Shown: positions 8,490 to 17,715, counted from the stretch's first letter. The stretch: 64,000 nt of DNA from Nocardia africana NBRC 100379 (GCF_001612635.1 NZ_BDAV01000009.1:62001-126000); one strand, 5' to 3'. Numbers and translations are program-made. The notes: a model not told the origin generated them from the sequence alone.

Positions 8490-9544
8490 TGTTGGCGGTA
8501 CAGCTGACCGAATGGGGCAGGCCCCCGGTGCTGCGGCATGTGCCGGCACCGGAGCCCGTCGGGGAGGAGCTTGTCCTGCAGGTCACCGCGGCCGGACTGT
8601 GCCGATCCGATCTGCATGTCATGGACTCGGCGGCGGCGAGTTTCGACTGCCCGTTGCCCCTCACGCTCGGCCATGAGGTCGCCGGCACGGTGCTGGCGGC
8701 CGGACCGGACGCCGAGCCGGGATGGCTGGGCGAAACCGTTGTGGTGCACGGCGTCTGGAGTTGCGAACACTGCCGCAACTGTGTACGAGGCCGGGAGAAC
8801 TACTGCCTGCGGCTGCGGCCGCGCGCGACCGGTGCGCCGCCGGCGCCGATCGGCAACGGCCTCGGATATCACGGTGGCCTGGCCCAGGCGATGCTGGTCC
8901 CGTCGGCCCGGCATCTCGTCCGCACCGCCGGTCTGGATCCGGTCGTGGCCGCACCGCTGACCGACGCGGGCCTGACGGCCTATCACGCGGTTCACGAACA
9001 CGCCGACCTGATCGATGCGCACGCGACCTGTGTGGTGATCGGAGTCGGCGGCCTCGGCCACCTCGGCGTGCAGATTCTCCGCGATATGGGCGCCGGTCGG
9101 ATTCTCGCCGTCGACAACCGGGCGGACGCCCGTGCGATGGCCGTGCGCTTGGGCGCCGAAGCGGCGTACCACGATGTGGACTCGCTGCGTGCGGCAGTGA
9201 CCGACGGTGCGGATGTGATCATCGATTTCGCCGGCGCACCGGATACGGCGCAGCCCGCGACGCGCCTGCTCGCGCCGGGCGGCCGCCTGACGGTGGTGGG
9301 CAGCGCGGGCGCACTGATCGAGGTCGGCAAGACCGTCGGCCTCGCCGCGGGCTGGCGGGTCACCGCACCGTTCTGGGGTCCGCGCGCAGACCTGGTCGCG
9401 GTGATCGACATGGCGCGCCGCGGCGCCCTGCACGTGGCGGCCACCCCCTACCCACTGGCCGAGGGGGTCGAGATCTACCGGCGTTTGCGCGCCGGCGACA
9501 TCACCGGACGCGCCGTGCTGATTCCGCCACCGTTGCAGCGCTGA
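8489..9544 (+). CDS. Zinc-dependent alcohol dehydrogenase, MDR family (351 aa)
   Basis: Medium-chain dehydrogenase with both zinc sites. Catalytic zinc: C38 (GLCRSDLH) and H62-E63 (GHE). Structural zinc: C92, C95, C98 and C106 (CEHCRNCVRGRENYC). The NAD(P)-binding fold carries GVGGLGHLG. ATG 8489 overlaps the SDR stop (TGATG); an in-frame ATG at 8474 would add five residues. It probably oxidises an alcohol to an aldehyde or ketone ahead of the CoA ligase encoded next. Confidence 0.9.
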   Translation: MLAVQLTEWGRPPVLRHVPAPEPVGEELVLQVTAAGLCRSDLHVMDSAAASFDCPLPLTLGHEVAGTVLAAGPDAEPGWLGETVVVHGVWSCEHCRNCVRGRENYCLRLRPRATGAPPAPIGNGLGYHGGLAQAMLVPSARHLVRTAGLDPVVAAPLTDAGLTAYHAVHEHADLIDAHATCVVIGVGGLGHLGVQILRDMGAGRILAVDNRADARAMAVRLGAEAAYHDVDSLRAAVTDGADVIIDFAGAPDTAQPATRLLAPGGRLTVVGSAGALIEVGKTVGLAAGWRVTAPFWGPRADLVAVIDMARRGALHVAATPYPLAEGVEIYRRLRAGDITGRAVLIPPPLQR

Positions 9545-9592
9545 ACGGCAAGTACGCAGCGAAGAACCGACAGTCACACGAGGGAACAGACG

Positions 9593-11104
9593 ATGAAGAT
9601 ACTCGCGAAAGAAATGCTCGAACGGGCACAGCGCAGCCCGGATCGGATCGCGGTGGTCGACGAGTTCGGCGAGCATACCCTCGGTGAGATCGTCGCGGCG
9701 GCTTCGACGCTGGCGGCCCGCATCGAGGCGATCGATCCGGGCGCCCCGACCGTCCTGGTCCAGGCGGACAACACCTGGCACACCGTGGCCGCCGCGCTCG
9801 CGGTCGGGCTGCGGGGAGGCGTCGTCGCGGTGCTGAGCCCGCACGCCGCCGACTCGGAGTTCCGGCTCGCTGTCGCGGATATCGCGCCGGATCTGGTGTT
9901 CGCCGAACCCGAGCCACTGGATCGGTGGCAGGTGCCCGCCGCCTTCTCGATCCGGGAGTCCGCCTTCGCCGGCCGGGTGGTGTGCGCCCGGCCGGGGCCG
10001 TTCGGTCCGGTGGAACGCTGGCGCGGCGGGACGGCCATCGCGATGACGTCGGGATCCACCGGTCGGCCGAAATGTGTCGTGCAGTCCGAAGAGGCGATCC
10101 GCTATGCCTGCACGCGCACGATCGAGGTCGTGGGCCTACAGCCGGGCGAAGCCGTCGGAGCGTTCGTTCCGCTCTCATCGGTGGCCGCGTTCTGCTTCGG
10201 CATGTATCTGCCCGCTTACCTGGGCGGGGTCATGGTGACGATCGACAAGTGGTCCCCGGTCGCCGCGCTGACTGCGATAGCGGCCCATCGCGTCGCCTGG
10301 ACGATGCTGGTCCCGACGATGGCCCTGCAACTGTCGCTCGTCGACGACGCCCCGGGCGTGCCGGTCCTGCGAGCGATCACCGTCGGCGGTGGTCCGATGA
10401 ACGAGAGTGCCATGGCCGCGGCGGAGAACCGCCTCGGCACCACTTTCCTGCGGGTGTTCGGCATGTCCGAATGCCTCGGCCACACCACGCCGCGGCCGGA
10501 CGATCCGCCCGCGATCCGCCTCGGCCGGGACGGACGCCCGTTCGAGGGCACCGTGGTCCGGGCCGTCGACGGCGCGGGGAACATCCTCGGCCCGGGCGAG
10601 GTCGGCGACGCCCAGGTGAAGGGGCCGTCACTGTTCGTGGGTTATGCCAGGGACGGGGTTCCGGTACCGCCGGAACTCACCCCCGACGGGTTCCTGCCCA
10701 CCGGCGATCTGGTCGAGGTGGCCGGTGACGGTTCGATCCGGGTGCTCGGGCGACAGAAGCAGATCATCATCCGCGGCGGCCGCAACATCGATATCAACGA
10801 GGTGGAGGCGGCGATCGCGGGTCTGCCCGCGGTCGTCCAGGTGTGTGTCGTCGCGGTGCCCGATGATCTGCTGGGAGAGCGTGCGGCCGCGCTGATTGTC
10901 ACCGATGGCCCACCGATGACGCTGGACAATGTCACCACCCAGCTCGCGGCGGCGGATGTGCCCAAGTTCAAGTGGCCGGAGTACCTGTTCACCGTGCAGG
11001 ACCTGCCGCAGAACCGGGTCGGGAAACTGGACCGCCCGGAGGCGGTTCGTATGGCGACCCGCCTGGCCCTCGCTGTTGACCCGACTTCAGCTCAGGTAAG
11101 ATAG
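9593..11104 (+). CDS. Acyl-CoA synthetase / AMP-binding ligase (503 aa)
   Basis: ANL-superfamily adenylate-forming ligase that would load a carboxylic acid onto CoA using ATP, the entry step for the dehydrogenases upstream. The AMP-binding P-loop is MTSGSTGRPK (residues 151-160), followed by LPTGDLVE, the hinge GRQKQIIIRGGRNID and the C-terminal catalytic lysine in NRVGKLDR. ATG 9593 is preceded by GAGGGAAC. It is the last metabolic gene before the TetR regulator, 43 bases downstream. The substrate class cannot be read from sequence. Confidence 0.9.
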   Translation: MKILAKEMLERAQRSPDRIAVVDEFGEHTLGEIVAAASTLAARIEAIDPGAPTVLVQADNTWHTVAAALAVGLRGGVVAVLSPHAADSEFRLAVADIAPDLVFAEPEPLDRWQVPAAFSIRESAFAGRVVCARPGPFGPVERWRGGTAIAMTSGSTGRPKCVVQSEEAIRYACTRTIEVVGLQPGEAVGAFVPLSSVAAFCFGMYLPAYLGGVMVTIDKWSPVAALTAIAAHRVAWTMLVPTMALQLSLVDDAPGVPVLRAITVGGGPMNESAMAAAENRLGTTFLRVFGMSECLGHTTPRPDDPPAIRLGRDGRPFEGTVVRAVDGAGNILGPGEVGDAQVKGPSLFVGYARDGVPVPPELTPDGFLPTGDLVEVAGDGSIRVLGRQKQIIIRGGRNIDINEVEAAIAGLPAVVQVCVVAVPDDLLGERAAALIVTDGPPMTLDNVTTQLAAADVPKFKWPEYLFTVQDLPQNRVGKLDRPEAVRMATRLALAVDPTSAQVR

Positions 11105-11114
11105 AGTCGATCGA

Positions 11115-11129
11115 TCTTGAAACACAAGA
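11115..11129 (+). promoter_or_regulatory. Inverted repeat upstream of tetR gene
   Basis: TCTTG-AAACA-CAAGA is a perfect 5-bp dyad with a 5-base spacer, 18 bases before the TetR start. It is a candidate autoregulatory site and differs from the AAYTGANNYCAGTT-like motif. Confidence 0.35.
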
Positions 11130-11147
11130 CGCCCGGGGGATTCACTG

Positions 11148-11771
11148 ATGGTTGTTGATACCGAAGCTCGCCGCGAGAGCGCCCGTTCGAAGCGTGGCCA
11201 CATCCTCAAAACGGCCATCGAGAAATTCGGGCAAGTCGGCTACGAGCAGACCAAATGGGCCTCCGTCGCCGACGAGGTCGGCATCGGCCAGACCGCGCTG
11301 TATCACTACTTCGAGTCCAAGGCCCATTGCCTGCTGACGATCATGCGCCTCGAACTGGCGGATTCCGTCGAACGTTTCACCGCCGCCACCGAGAATCAGG
11401 ACGATCCCGAACAAGCCCTGCGCGCGGCGGTCGCCGCCGCCCTGGCCGGGACGGCGACCGACGCCCTGCAGCGTCGAATCCTGCAGAGCCACATGGACCT
11501 GCTCGTCGCCCCACGCCAGTCCGAGAAGGAGGAGGTCGAACGGCTGCGTTCCCGGGAACTCGTGCAGGAGATCGAACAGAACTGGTCCGGGTTGGTCGCG
11601 CGCGGTATCGACGCCGGTGTGTTCGCCGAGGGTGACCCCCGCCTGCTCGGGCAGTTGATACTCGGCATGATCGTCAGCATCTGGCGCTGGTACCGGCCCG
11701 ACGGCGACCTCAGTCTGGCCGAAATCACCGAGACGATCAGCGCCGCGACCGTCCGGCTCCTGGTCGAGTAG
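11148..11771 (+). CDS. TetR-family regulator of the catabolic cluster (207 aa)
   Basis: N-terminal TetR helix-turn-helix (ILKTAIEKFGQVGYEQT to GIGQTALYHYFESK, about residues 18-60) followed by a variable helical ligand-binding domain. ATG 11148 lies 9 bases after a GGGGG stretch. It sits between the ligase gene and the EthD/hydrolase pair and is the only regulator gene within the first 20 kb, so it is the leading candidate to bind the repeated operator motif. The ligand is probably an acyl-CoA or the free substrate, as for other TetR regulators of lipid catabolism; this is inference. Confidence 0.9.
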   Translation: MVVDTEARRESARSKRGHILKTAIEKFGQVGYEQTKWASVADEVGIGQTALYHYFESKAHCLLTIMRLELADSVERFTAATENQDDPEQALRAAVAAALAGTATDALQRRILQSHMDLLVAPRQSEKEEVERLRSRELVQEIEQNWSGLVARGIDAGVFAEGDPRLLGQLILGMIVSIWRWYRPDGDLSLAEITETISAATVRLLVE

Positions 11772-11814
11772 ATCCCGAGGCGAATCCGGACCGGTTCCGC
11801 TTGCCCGCAGAAAC

Positions 11815-11830
11815 TAAACAGAATTCAATT
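11815..11830 (-). promoter_or_regulatory. Candidate operator 2 (reverse orientation)
   Basis: Read on the minus strand this is AATTGAATTCTGTTTA, 13 of 16 identical to the site at 18865-18880. It ends immediately before the AGGAGA ribosome binding site of the EthD-like gene, where a bound repressor would block transcription. Confidence 0.4.
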
Positions 11831-11839
11831 AGGAGAATC

Positions 11840-12175
11840 GTGTACAACCTCTTGGTTCTGGCATCCCGCCCCAGCGACTGGACGCATGAACAGTTCATCC
11901 AGTGGTGGCGCGGCGAACACGCCGAGGTCACCTATCCGCTGCCCGGACTGCTGCGCTGGCAGCACACCGATCTGCTCGAGTCGATGGACGAAAAGTCGGC
12001 GGGCTGGGACGGGCTGTCGATCCTGAGCTTCGAATCCCGCGAGGCGCTCGACGCCGCATTGGCGAGTCCGGAATGGGAGGCCGCGGTGCGGCACGTCGGT
12101 GCGATGCGGGGCAGGCGCATGATCTGGTTCGGCGACGAACGGACGATGGTGCCGCTCGCCGAGCCGGGCGCGTGA
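11840..12175 (+). CDS. EthD/dimeric alpha-beta barrel protein (111 aa)
   Basis: Small protein of the ferredoxin-like dimeric barrel type: starts VYNLLVLASRPSDW, then FIQWWRGEHAEV, and later a second strand-helix unit ending in IWFGDER. The W-x3-H arrangement is typical of EthD-like proteins found with oxidative catabolic genes, but no catalytic role is established for this one. GTG 11840 follows AGGAGA directly, so the in-frame ATG at 11801 is not needed. The stop overlaps the next GTG start. Candidate operator 2 adjoins the ribosome binding site. Confidence 0.75.
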   Translation: MYNLLVLASRPSDWTHEQFIQWWRGEHAEVTYPLPGLLRWQHTDLLESMDEKSAGWDGLSILSFESREALDAALASPEWEAAVRHVGAMRGRRMIWFGDERTMVPLAEPGA

Positions 12176-13191
12176 GCACGCACTGGGCGGAACCTGGATG
12201 TCATCCGATAGCCGAAGGCATCCATCGCATTCCGCTGCAAATGCCACAGGACGGATTGCGCGCCGTCAATGTCTACGTCCTGGAAACCGAGGGCGGTCTC
12301 GCGCTGATCGACGGGGGCTGGCACCGGCCGGACACATACCGCGAACTCGCCGCCGGCCTGGCGCGAATCGGCCGTTCTCCCGACGAGATCCACGATGTGT
12401 TCGTGACGCACGTGCATCGCGACCACTACACCTTCGCCGTCGAACTGCGTCGAAGGCACGGCTGCCGGGTACATCTGGGCGCCGGTGAATCCCCTGGCCT
12501 CGAGGCCGTCCAACGGCTCGGCACCAATGAGCCCCAGAACGCCCTGCACGAGTTGCGCCGGGCGGGCGCGGGCGCTCTCGCCACCCGCGCCCGGGCCGGC
12601 AGCCTGGCCGAGTCCTTCGATCCGCTCGACTGGGAGCCCCCCGACCACTGGTTGCGGCCGGGCGACGTCGACCTGGCCGGTTATCGTCTGCACGCCCGGG
12701 CAACTCCCGGACATACCAAGGGCCACATGGTCTTCGAGGACCTCGATCGAAAACTGATGTTCACCGGCGATCATGTGCTGCCGACGATCACCCCCTCGAT
12801 CGGTTTCGAGCTCGGCCCGTGGGAACTGCCGTTGGAGAACTTCTTGCGCTCGCTGACACTGCTGAGTGATGACGACACGCTCGTGATGCTGCCGGCCCAC
12901 GGTATGCCCGGCGGGAGCGTCGGCCGGCGTGCGCGCGCACTCCTCGCGCACCACGAAGAGAGGCTCGCCCAGACAGCCGCTGTCGTCGGTGAACTGGCGC
13001 CCTGCACGGGTTCGGCCGTGGCCCGGGCACTGACCTGGACGCGGCACGACCGCAGCTTCGACACTCTGGGCACCTTCGATCAGATGTTCGCCACCTGCGA
13101 GACGCTCGCGCATCTCGATGTGCTCGTCACTCGAAATGTGTTGACCGCGAAGGACAACGACGGTGTGGACGTCTTCAGCACTGCCCGCTGA
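12172..13191 (+). CDS. Metallo-beta-lactamase-fold hydrolase (339 aa)
   Basis: MBL-fold enzyme with the metal motif THVHRDH (H80, H82, D84, H85), a later ATPGHTKGH histidine and FTGDH aspartate, and an added C-terminal helical region. GTG 12172 overlaps the previous stop. In this setting it is most likely a thioesterase or lactone/ester hydrolase acting on a pathway intermediate; the fold alone does not decide. Its last residues and stop codon lie inside a 24-bp perfect inverted repeat shared with the convergent SDR gene. Confidence 0.85.
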   Translation: MSTHWAEPGCHPIAEGIHRIPLQMPQDGLRAVNVYVLETEGGLALIDGGWHRPDTYRELAAGLARIGRSPDEIHDVFVTHVHRDHYTFAVELRRRHGCRVHLGAGESPGLEAVQRLGTNEPQNALHELRRAGAGALATRARAGSLAESFDPLDWEPPDHWLRPGDVDLAGYRLHARATPGHTKGHMVFEDLDRKLMFTGDHVLPTITPSIGFELGPWELPLENFLRSLTLLSDDDTLVMLPAHGMPGGSVGRRARALLAHHEERLAQTAAVVGELAPCTGSAVARALTWTRHDRSFDTLGTFDQMFATCETLAHLDVLVTRNVLTAKDNDGVDVFSTAR

Positions 13192-13210
13192 AGACGTCCA
13201 CACCGTCGTT
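13156..13210. terminator. 24-bp perfect hairpin between convergent genes
   Basis: Left arm 13156-13179 and right arm 13187-13210 are exact reverse complements (24 of 24) around a 7-base loop, ACTGCCC. The arms begin AACGACGGTG and end CACCGTCGTT. The stop codon of the hydrolase (13189-13191) is inside the right arm, so the left arm is coding. There is no T tract. It most likely stops transcription from both convergent operons. Confidence 0.75.
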
Positions 13211-13221
13211 TCCGGTCCCGC

Positions 13222-13986
13222 TCAGGCGCAGGTCCACCCACCGTCGACATACAGCTCGCTGCCGGTGATGAAGGTCGAATCGTCGCCGGCCAGGAATGCG
13301 ACCGCCGCGGCGACCTCCTCGGCGCGGCCGAGCCGGCCCATCGGGGTGTGCTCGAGCATCGCCCGGTAGCGATCACTACCCTCGTATCGGTCGAGCAGCT
13401 GGCGGGTCTCGATGAATGCCGGGTGGATCGAATTGACCCGGACCCCCCTGGCGGCCCAGTACAGGGCCGCATTCTTGGTCATCGTCCGGACCGCACCCTT
13501 GGCCGCCGCATACGCCAGGCTGTTGCCCAGACCGCCCACGGTGCCCAGGATCGAGCAGAGGTTGACTATCGATCCTCCGCCGGTGCGCTCGATGAGCGCA
13601 CCGGCGTGCTTCATACCCAGCCAGGTACCGGTCTGGCTGATCGCGATCACCTTGTTGTAGCGCTCCAGATCCTCGTCCACCACCGTCGCCAGGCTGCCGA
13701 TGGCGCCGTTGGCGACGAGCACATCCAGGCGCGCGAAGCGTTCCGCGATCGCCTCGACCGCGGCGCGCCACTGCTGTTCATCGCCGATGTCCAGCTCGAG
13801 CACATGATGGCGTTCGGGATCCGGGATGTCCGCCGCCACCCGCGCACACGCTTCGGCATCCAGATCCGTCAGCACGAGCACAGCGCCCTCGCCGGCCAGC
13901 CGCCGCGCGATCTCCACGCCGATCCCACCGGAGGATCCCGTCAACAGGACCACTTTGTCGCGCAATCGCGCACCGCCGGTCGTCAT
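13222..13986 (-). CDS. SDR-family oxidoreductase, last gene of transporter operon (254 aa)
   Basis: Classical SDR: TGSSGGIG cofactor loop, catalytic S145, Y159 and K163 (YAAAK), C-terminal YVDGGW. The NNAG motif is altered to ANGA (residues 92-95), which removes the conserved structural asparagine pair. It is the fifth and last gene of the minus-strand operon, 40 bases after the permease, and ends just before the shared hairpin. Its presence with an importer suggests it acts on the imported compound. Confidence 0.88.
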   Translation of the reverse strand: MTTGGARLRDKVVLLTGSSGGIGVEIARRLAGEGAVLVLTDLDAEACARVAADIPDPERHHVLELDIGDEQQWRAAVEAIAERFARLDVLVANGAIGSLATVVDEDLERYNKVIAISQTGTWLGMKHAGALIERTGGGSIVNLCSILGTVGGLGNSLAYAAAKGAVRTMTKNAALYWAARGVRVNSIHPAFIETRQLLDRYEGSDRYRAMLEHTPMGRLGRAEEVAAAVAFLAGDDSTFITGSELYVDGGWTCA

Positions 13987-14026
13987 ATGTACATCTCCAC
14001 TTCCGGCCTCGGCCGTCGTATCCGGA

Positions 14027-15724
14027 TCACAGATTGCTCAACACGTTCCGGCCGCCCACGAGCATCGCCGCCGCCACGCCCACGGTGGTGACCGCGGTCA
14101 TGAGCAGCGCCATCGCGGCGACCAGTGGATAGGAGCCGTTCTGCCACAGATCGAACAGCAGGGTCCCCATCACCTGGGTGGTCGATGCGCGCACCAGGAG
14201 CGAGGCGGCGAATTCGTGCGTGAGCAGGATGAACATCAGCGCGACGGCGCTGAGTACGGTCGGGCGCATCAGTGGGAGCATCACCCGGATGTTCGTGACC
14301 ATCGGTGATGCTCCGCTGGTCGCCGACGCCTCGCTGTAGGTGTTGCCGAGTGCGAGCAGCGCGGTCATCTGCATCCGGATCGCGTAGGGCAGCATCAGGA
14401 CGATGTAGACCAGAATGATGACCGTGCGGGTCCCGTACAGGATCAGCGGCGGCTCGGTATAGGTCAGTAGGAATCCCACACCGAAGATCACCGCGGGAAT
14501 TCCCATCGGCAGCACGGTGATGAGGTCGGCGATCACCGCGAGGGCCCGGAATCGCTTGCCGCGCACCAGCAATGTGGCCACCGCGTAGCCGATGGGAATG
14601 CAGATGGCCACGGCGATCAGCGAGGTGACGACGCTGGTGACGACCGAGTCCACGATCGACTGGTTCGAGGCCAGACTTCGGAAATTGGCGAGCGTCAGGA
14701 TGTCCGGGGACAGCGAGCCGGACCAATACGGCGTCAACGAGACGATGACGAGCCCGAGTAGGGGGACGACCAGGGCCAACAGGGCGTAGATCAGCAGAGT
14801 CAGCGACGCCCAGGCGGAGCGACCCGACGGCGCCGAGAAGGCCTTACCACCGTGGGTGACGAACCGACTCTGGTTGCCCAGCAAGCCTTTCTGGATCAGG
14901 ACCACCGCGAGCCCGAACAGCACCAGGGGTGAGCCGGCGGCCGCGGCCGCGGCGAAATCCGCCGGTGACTCCGAAACGCGGTTGTACATGTCGGTGGTCA
15001 GAACCCGCACACCCTTGTTCTGCCCGAGCAGCAGCGGCCCGGTGAACTGGCCCAGGCCCAGCAGCAGGGCGATGCCGCCGCCGTAGACCAACGACGGGCG
15101 CAGCAGCGGAAGCACGACCCGGAAGAACACCCCCACCGTTGAGGACCCGTTGATCTGGGCCGCTTCGAGATGTTCGGAATTGATGCTCTGCATGCCGGCG
15201 CTGACGAACAGGTAGACGAACGAGGTCAGACTGAATCCGGTGAGGATGACGATCCAGGGCACCGTGTAGACGTCGACCGGTCCGGTGTCCGAACCGCTCC
15301 ACCAGGGCAGGTGACGCAGCAGCACATTGAGATATCCGGGTCCGGGGGACAGCAGGAATGTCCAGCCGACGATATTGGCGACCGCGGGCATTACGATCGG
15401 CAGGATCGGGATGATACGCAGGAACGAGAGGTGGGCCGGGAGCCGGCTCGCGGCGAAGGCGAGCAGGGTTCCGAGCAGCATCGCGATCACCAGCGATCCG
15501 ACGGCCAGCACGATCGTGGTCCGGATCGTTTCGCCGATGTCGTAGCGGCCGTACTGACTTCGGTAGCCCTGCGCTCCGTCCTCGAACGCCAGTGCCTGCA
15601 ATCGGATCATCGGCACGACGACGAGATAGGCGAGAAACGCGAGCAGGACCAGATATCCGATCCGGGCCCGCCACTGCGCCGGAATCGCGATCGGTCGGGC
15701 TGCGGGGGTACTGAGCGTGGTCAT
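14027..15724 (-). CDS. ABC transporter permease, fused two-domain type (565 aa)
   Basis: Inner-membrane permease made of two tandem binding-protein-dependent transport domains, about residues 20-280 and 300-560, each with roughly six membrane segments. This is the FbpB/ThiP arrangement found in importers for ferric iron, thiamine, phosphonates and other small anions. The ATG lies within the stop of the ATPase gene (ATGA). Together with the ATPase and lipoprotein it makes a complete importer; the neighbouring catabolic genes favour an organic substrate over iron. Confidence 0.9.
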   Translation of the reverse strand: MTTLSTPAARPIAIPAQWRARIGYLVLLAFLAYLVVVPMIRLQALAFEDGAQGYRSQYGRYDIGETIRTTIVLAVGSLVIAMLLGTLLAFAASRLPAHLSFLRIIPILPIVMPAVANIVGWTFLLSPGPGYLNVLLRHLPWWSGSDTGPVDVYTVPWIVILTGFSLTSFVYLFVSAGMQSINSEHLEAAQINGSSTVGVFFRVVLPLLRPSLVYGGGIALLLGLGQFTGPLLLGQNKGVRVLTTDMYNRVSESPADFAAAAAAGSPLVLFGLAVVLIQKGLLGNQSRFVTHGGKAFSAPSGRSAWASLTLLIYALLALVVPLLGLVIVSLTPYWSGSLSPDILTLANFRSLASNQSIVDSVVTSVVTSLIAVAICIPIGYAVATLLVRGKRFRALAVIADLITVLPMGIPAVIFGVGFLLTYTEPPLILYGTRTVIILVYIVLMLPYAIRMQMTALLALGNTYSEASATSGASPMVTNIRVMLPLMRPTVLSAVALMFILLTHEFAASLLVRASTTQVMGTLLFDLWQNGSYPLVAAMALLMTAVTTVGVAAAMLVGGRNVLSNL

Positions 15725-16884
15725 CAGGCCGGTCCTCCCGCGCTCACCGGCACCGCCACGGGTGGCGCTGGATGGAGATCGCCTGTGGTGGAGAAGATCC
15801 GGAGGTTCGCAGGCGAGAAGCTCACCACGACCGGAGCCCCGGGGCGGCTGTTGCGCAGCGCCGGGCCGTGTACTGCGGCGTCCGCACGCAGCAGTAGCTT
15901 CTCGCCGCCGGTCGTCACCGTCACATCGAAGTAGCGGCCACCGTATTCGTAGGTGACCAGTTCCGCGTTCAGGACGACGTTTCCCAACGGCACATCGTGG
16001 GCCGAAGTATGCAACAGCACATCGTCGGGACGCAGCCGCGCGACCGCCGCCGTGCCGCGATCGGCCGAGTCCCGGACCAGCGCGTGAGTCAGGTCGATGG
16101 GATCGCCCGCCGACGTTCGCCAGCCGTCGTGGTCGCGGTGGAGTTCGAGCCGGTTGGCCATGCCGATGAAGGCCGCGACATACTCCGACACCGGGTTCTC
16201 GAAGACTCGTTCGGGTGCGTCGTATTGTTCGATCCTGCCGGACTTCATGATCGCGAGGCGATCCCCGAGCGCGAAAGCCTCGGCCTGGTCGTGGGTCACG
16301 AAGACCGCGGTGAAGCCCAATCGCTGGTGTAGCTGGTGGATCTGGCTACGCACCTGATCACGCAGCCTGGCATCGAGGTTGCTCAAGGGCTCGTCGAACA
16401 GCACCAGATCCGGTTGTGCGACCAGACCACGAGCCACGGCCACTCGCTGTTGCTGCCCGCCGCTGAGCTGGGAAGGATAGCGATCGAGCAGGGCGCCGCA
16501 GTCCACCATCTCCGCGGCGGTCTCGACCGCGCCGTCGGCGATCGCCTGCTTGCGCTTGCGCACCTTCAGCGGATACCGGATGTTGTTCCGGACCGTCATA
16601 TGCGGCCACAGCGCGTAGGACTGGAACACCATCCCGATATTGCGCTTGTGCGGGGGCAGATTCGTCCGGGCCGGGCCGTCGAATACGACGTTGTCCCTGA
16701 ACGTGATCGAGCCGCCCTGTGGGGTTTCCAATCCCGCCAGGCAGCGCAGCGTGGTCGTCTTCCCGCATCCGCTCGGGCCGAGCAGGACGACGAATTCCCC
16801 CTCCTCGATCTCGAGGTCGAGTTCATCGACGACAACGGTGGATCCGTAGGTCTTGGTCAGTTCGGCGATCTTGAATCGCGACAT
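15724..16884 (-). CDS. ABC transporter ATP-binding protein (386 aa)
   Basis: Nucleotide-binding subunit with Walker [10 protein letters not shown], signature [14 protein letters not shown], Walker [14 protein letters not shown] and the switch histidine in VTHDQAEA. The 150-residue C-terminal extension is a TOBE-type regulatory domain, as in the CUT1/FbpC/PotA group. ATG 16884 (MSRFKIAEL) is chosen because it gives the standard N-terminus; the upstream extension falls inside the SDR gene. It lies 4 bases after the SDR stop and overlaps the permease start. Confidence 0.92.
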   Translation of the reverse strand: MSRFKIAELTKTYGSTVVVDELDLEIEEGEFVVLLGPSGCGKTTTLRCLAGLETPQGGSITFRDNVVFDGPARTNLPPHKRNIGMVFQSYALWPHMTVRNNIRYPLKVRKRKQAIADGAVETAAEMVDCGALLDRYPSQLSGGQQQRVAVARGLVAQPDLVLFDEPLSNLDARLRDQVRSQIHQLHQRLGFTAVFVTHDQAEAFALGDRLAIMKSGRIEQYDAPERVFENPVSEYVAAFIGMANRLELHRDHDGWRTSAGDPIDLTHALVRDSADRGTAAVARLRPDDVLLHTSAHDVPLGNVVLNAELVTYEYGGRYFDVTVTTGGEKLLLRADAAVHGPALRNSRPGAPVVVSFSPANLRIFSTTGDLHPAPPVAVPVSAGGPA

Positions 16885-16888
16885 CGGC

Positions 16889-17671
16889 TCATGCCTCCAG
16901 TGTCTGTCGCTTGGGGGTGTAGACGCCCGCGGCGGTACCGCCGTCGACGAGCAGATCCACACCGGTGATGTAGGCGCTGTCGGCGCCGGCCAGGAATGCG
17001 ATCACCTTGGCCACCTCGTCGGCCGAACCCCGGCGCTGCATCGGGATACTGCGCACATATGCCTGGACGTCATCGGATTCGAAGCCCGGACCTGCGGTGA
17101 TATCGGTCTCGATGCTGCCGGGGCAGACCGAATTGACCCGGATACCCCGACCGGCCAGCTCCAAGGCCGCGACCTTCGTCAGCGCGCGGACCCCGAATTT
17201 GGCAGCCCCGTAGGCACCCAGTTCGGCCGTGGCGAGCACCCCGCGCAGCGACGAGATCGTGATGACCGCCCCGCCGTCGGACATGGCCGACGCGGCGGTC
17301 CGCAAGGCCAGGAAGGTGCCGACCAGATGCTGATCGACAATTGTGCGGAACTGCTCCGGCGTGGTGTGCTCGAGCGGTGCCTTCAGCGCCGACCCGGCGC
17401 AGTTGACCAGCACCTGGAGCGGGTGGTCCGCCCAAGCCATCTCGGAAACGACTGCCTGCCAATCGGATTCGGCAGTGACATCGAGCTTGCGATAGTGTGC
17501 GCCGGGTCCGAGTCGCCGGGCTCGCTCCTTGCCCGCGGCATCGTCGACATCGGTGAGGTAGACCGTGGCACCACGTCCGGCGAACAGTTCCGCCGTCGCG
17601 CCGCCGATTCCCCCGGATGCCCCGGTCACCAGCACATTGACACCGCGTAGCGGCTCGGCTGTCTCGTACAT
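16889..17671 (-). CDS. SDR-family oxidoreductase inside ABC operon (260 aa)
   Basis: Classical SDR: TGASGGIG cofactor loop, NCAG in place of NNAG, catalytic S141, Y154 and K158 (YGAAK), C-terminal LVDGG. It is placed between the substrate-binding lipoprotein and the ATPase genes with gaps of 44 and 4 bases, so it is co-transcribed with the importer. It differs clearly from the SDR at the operon end, so this is not a recent tandem copy. Confidence 0.88.
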   Translation of the reverse strand: MYETAEPLRGVNVLVTGASGGIGGATAELFAGRGATVYLTDVDDAAGKERARRLGPGAHYRKLDVTAESDWQAVVSEMAWADHPLQVLVNCAGSALKAPLEHTTPEQFRTIVDQHLVGTFLALRTAASAMSDGGAVITISSLRGVLATAELGAYGAAKFGVRALTKVAALELAGRGIRVNSVCPGSIETDITAGPGFESDDVQAYVRSIPMQRRGSADEVAKVIAFLAGADSAYITGVDLLVDGGTAAGVYTPKRQTLEA

Positions 17672-17715
17672 CTGCTGTCCTTCGTCGATGAGAGTGGTCG
17701 GGTCGGTACCGGTGA

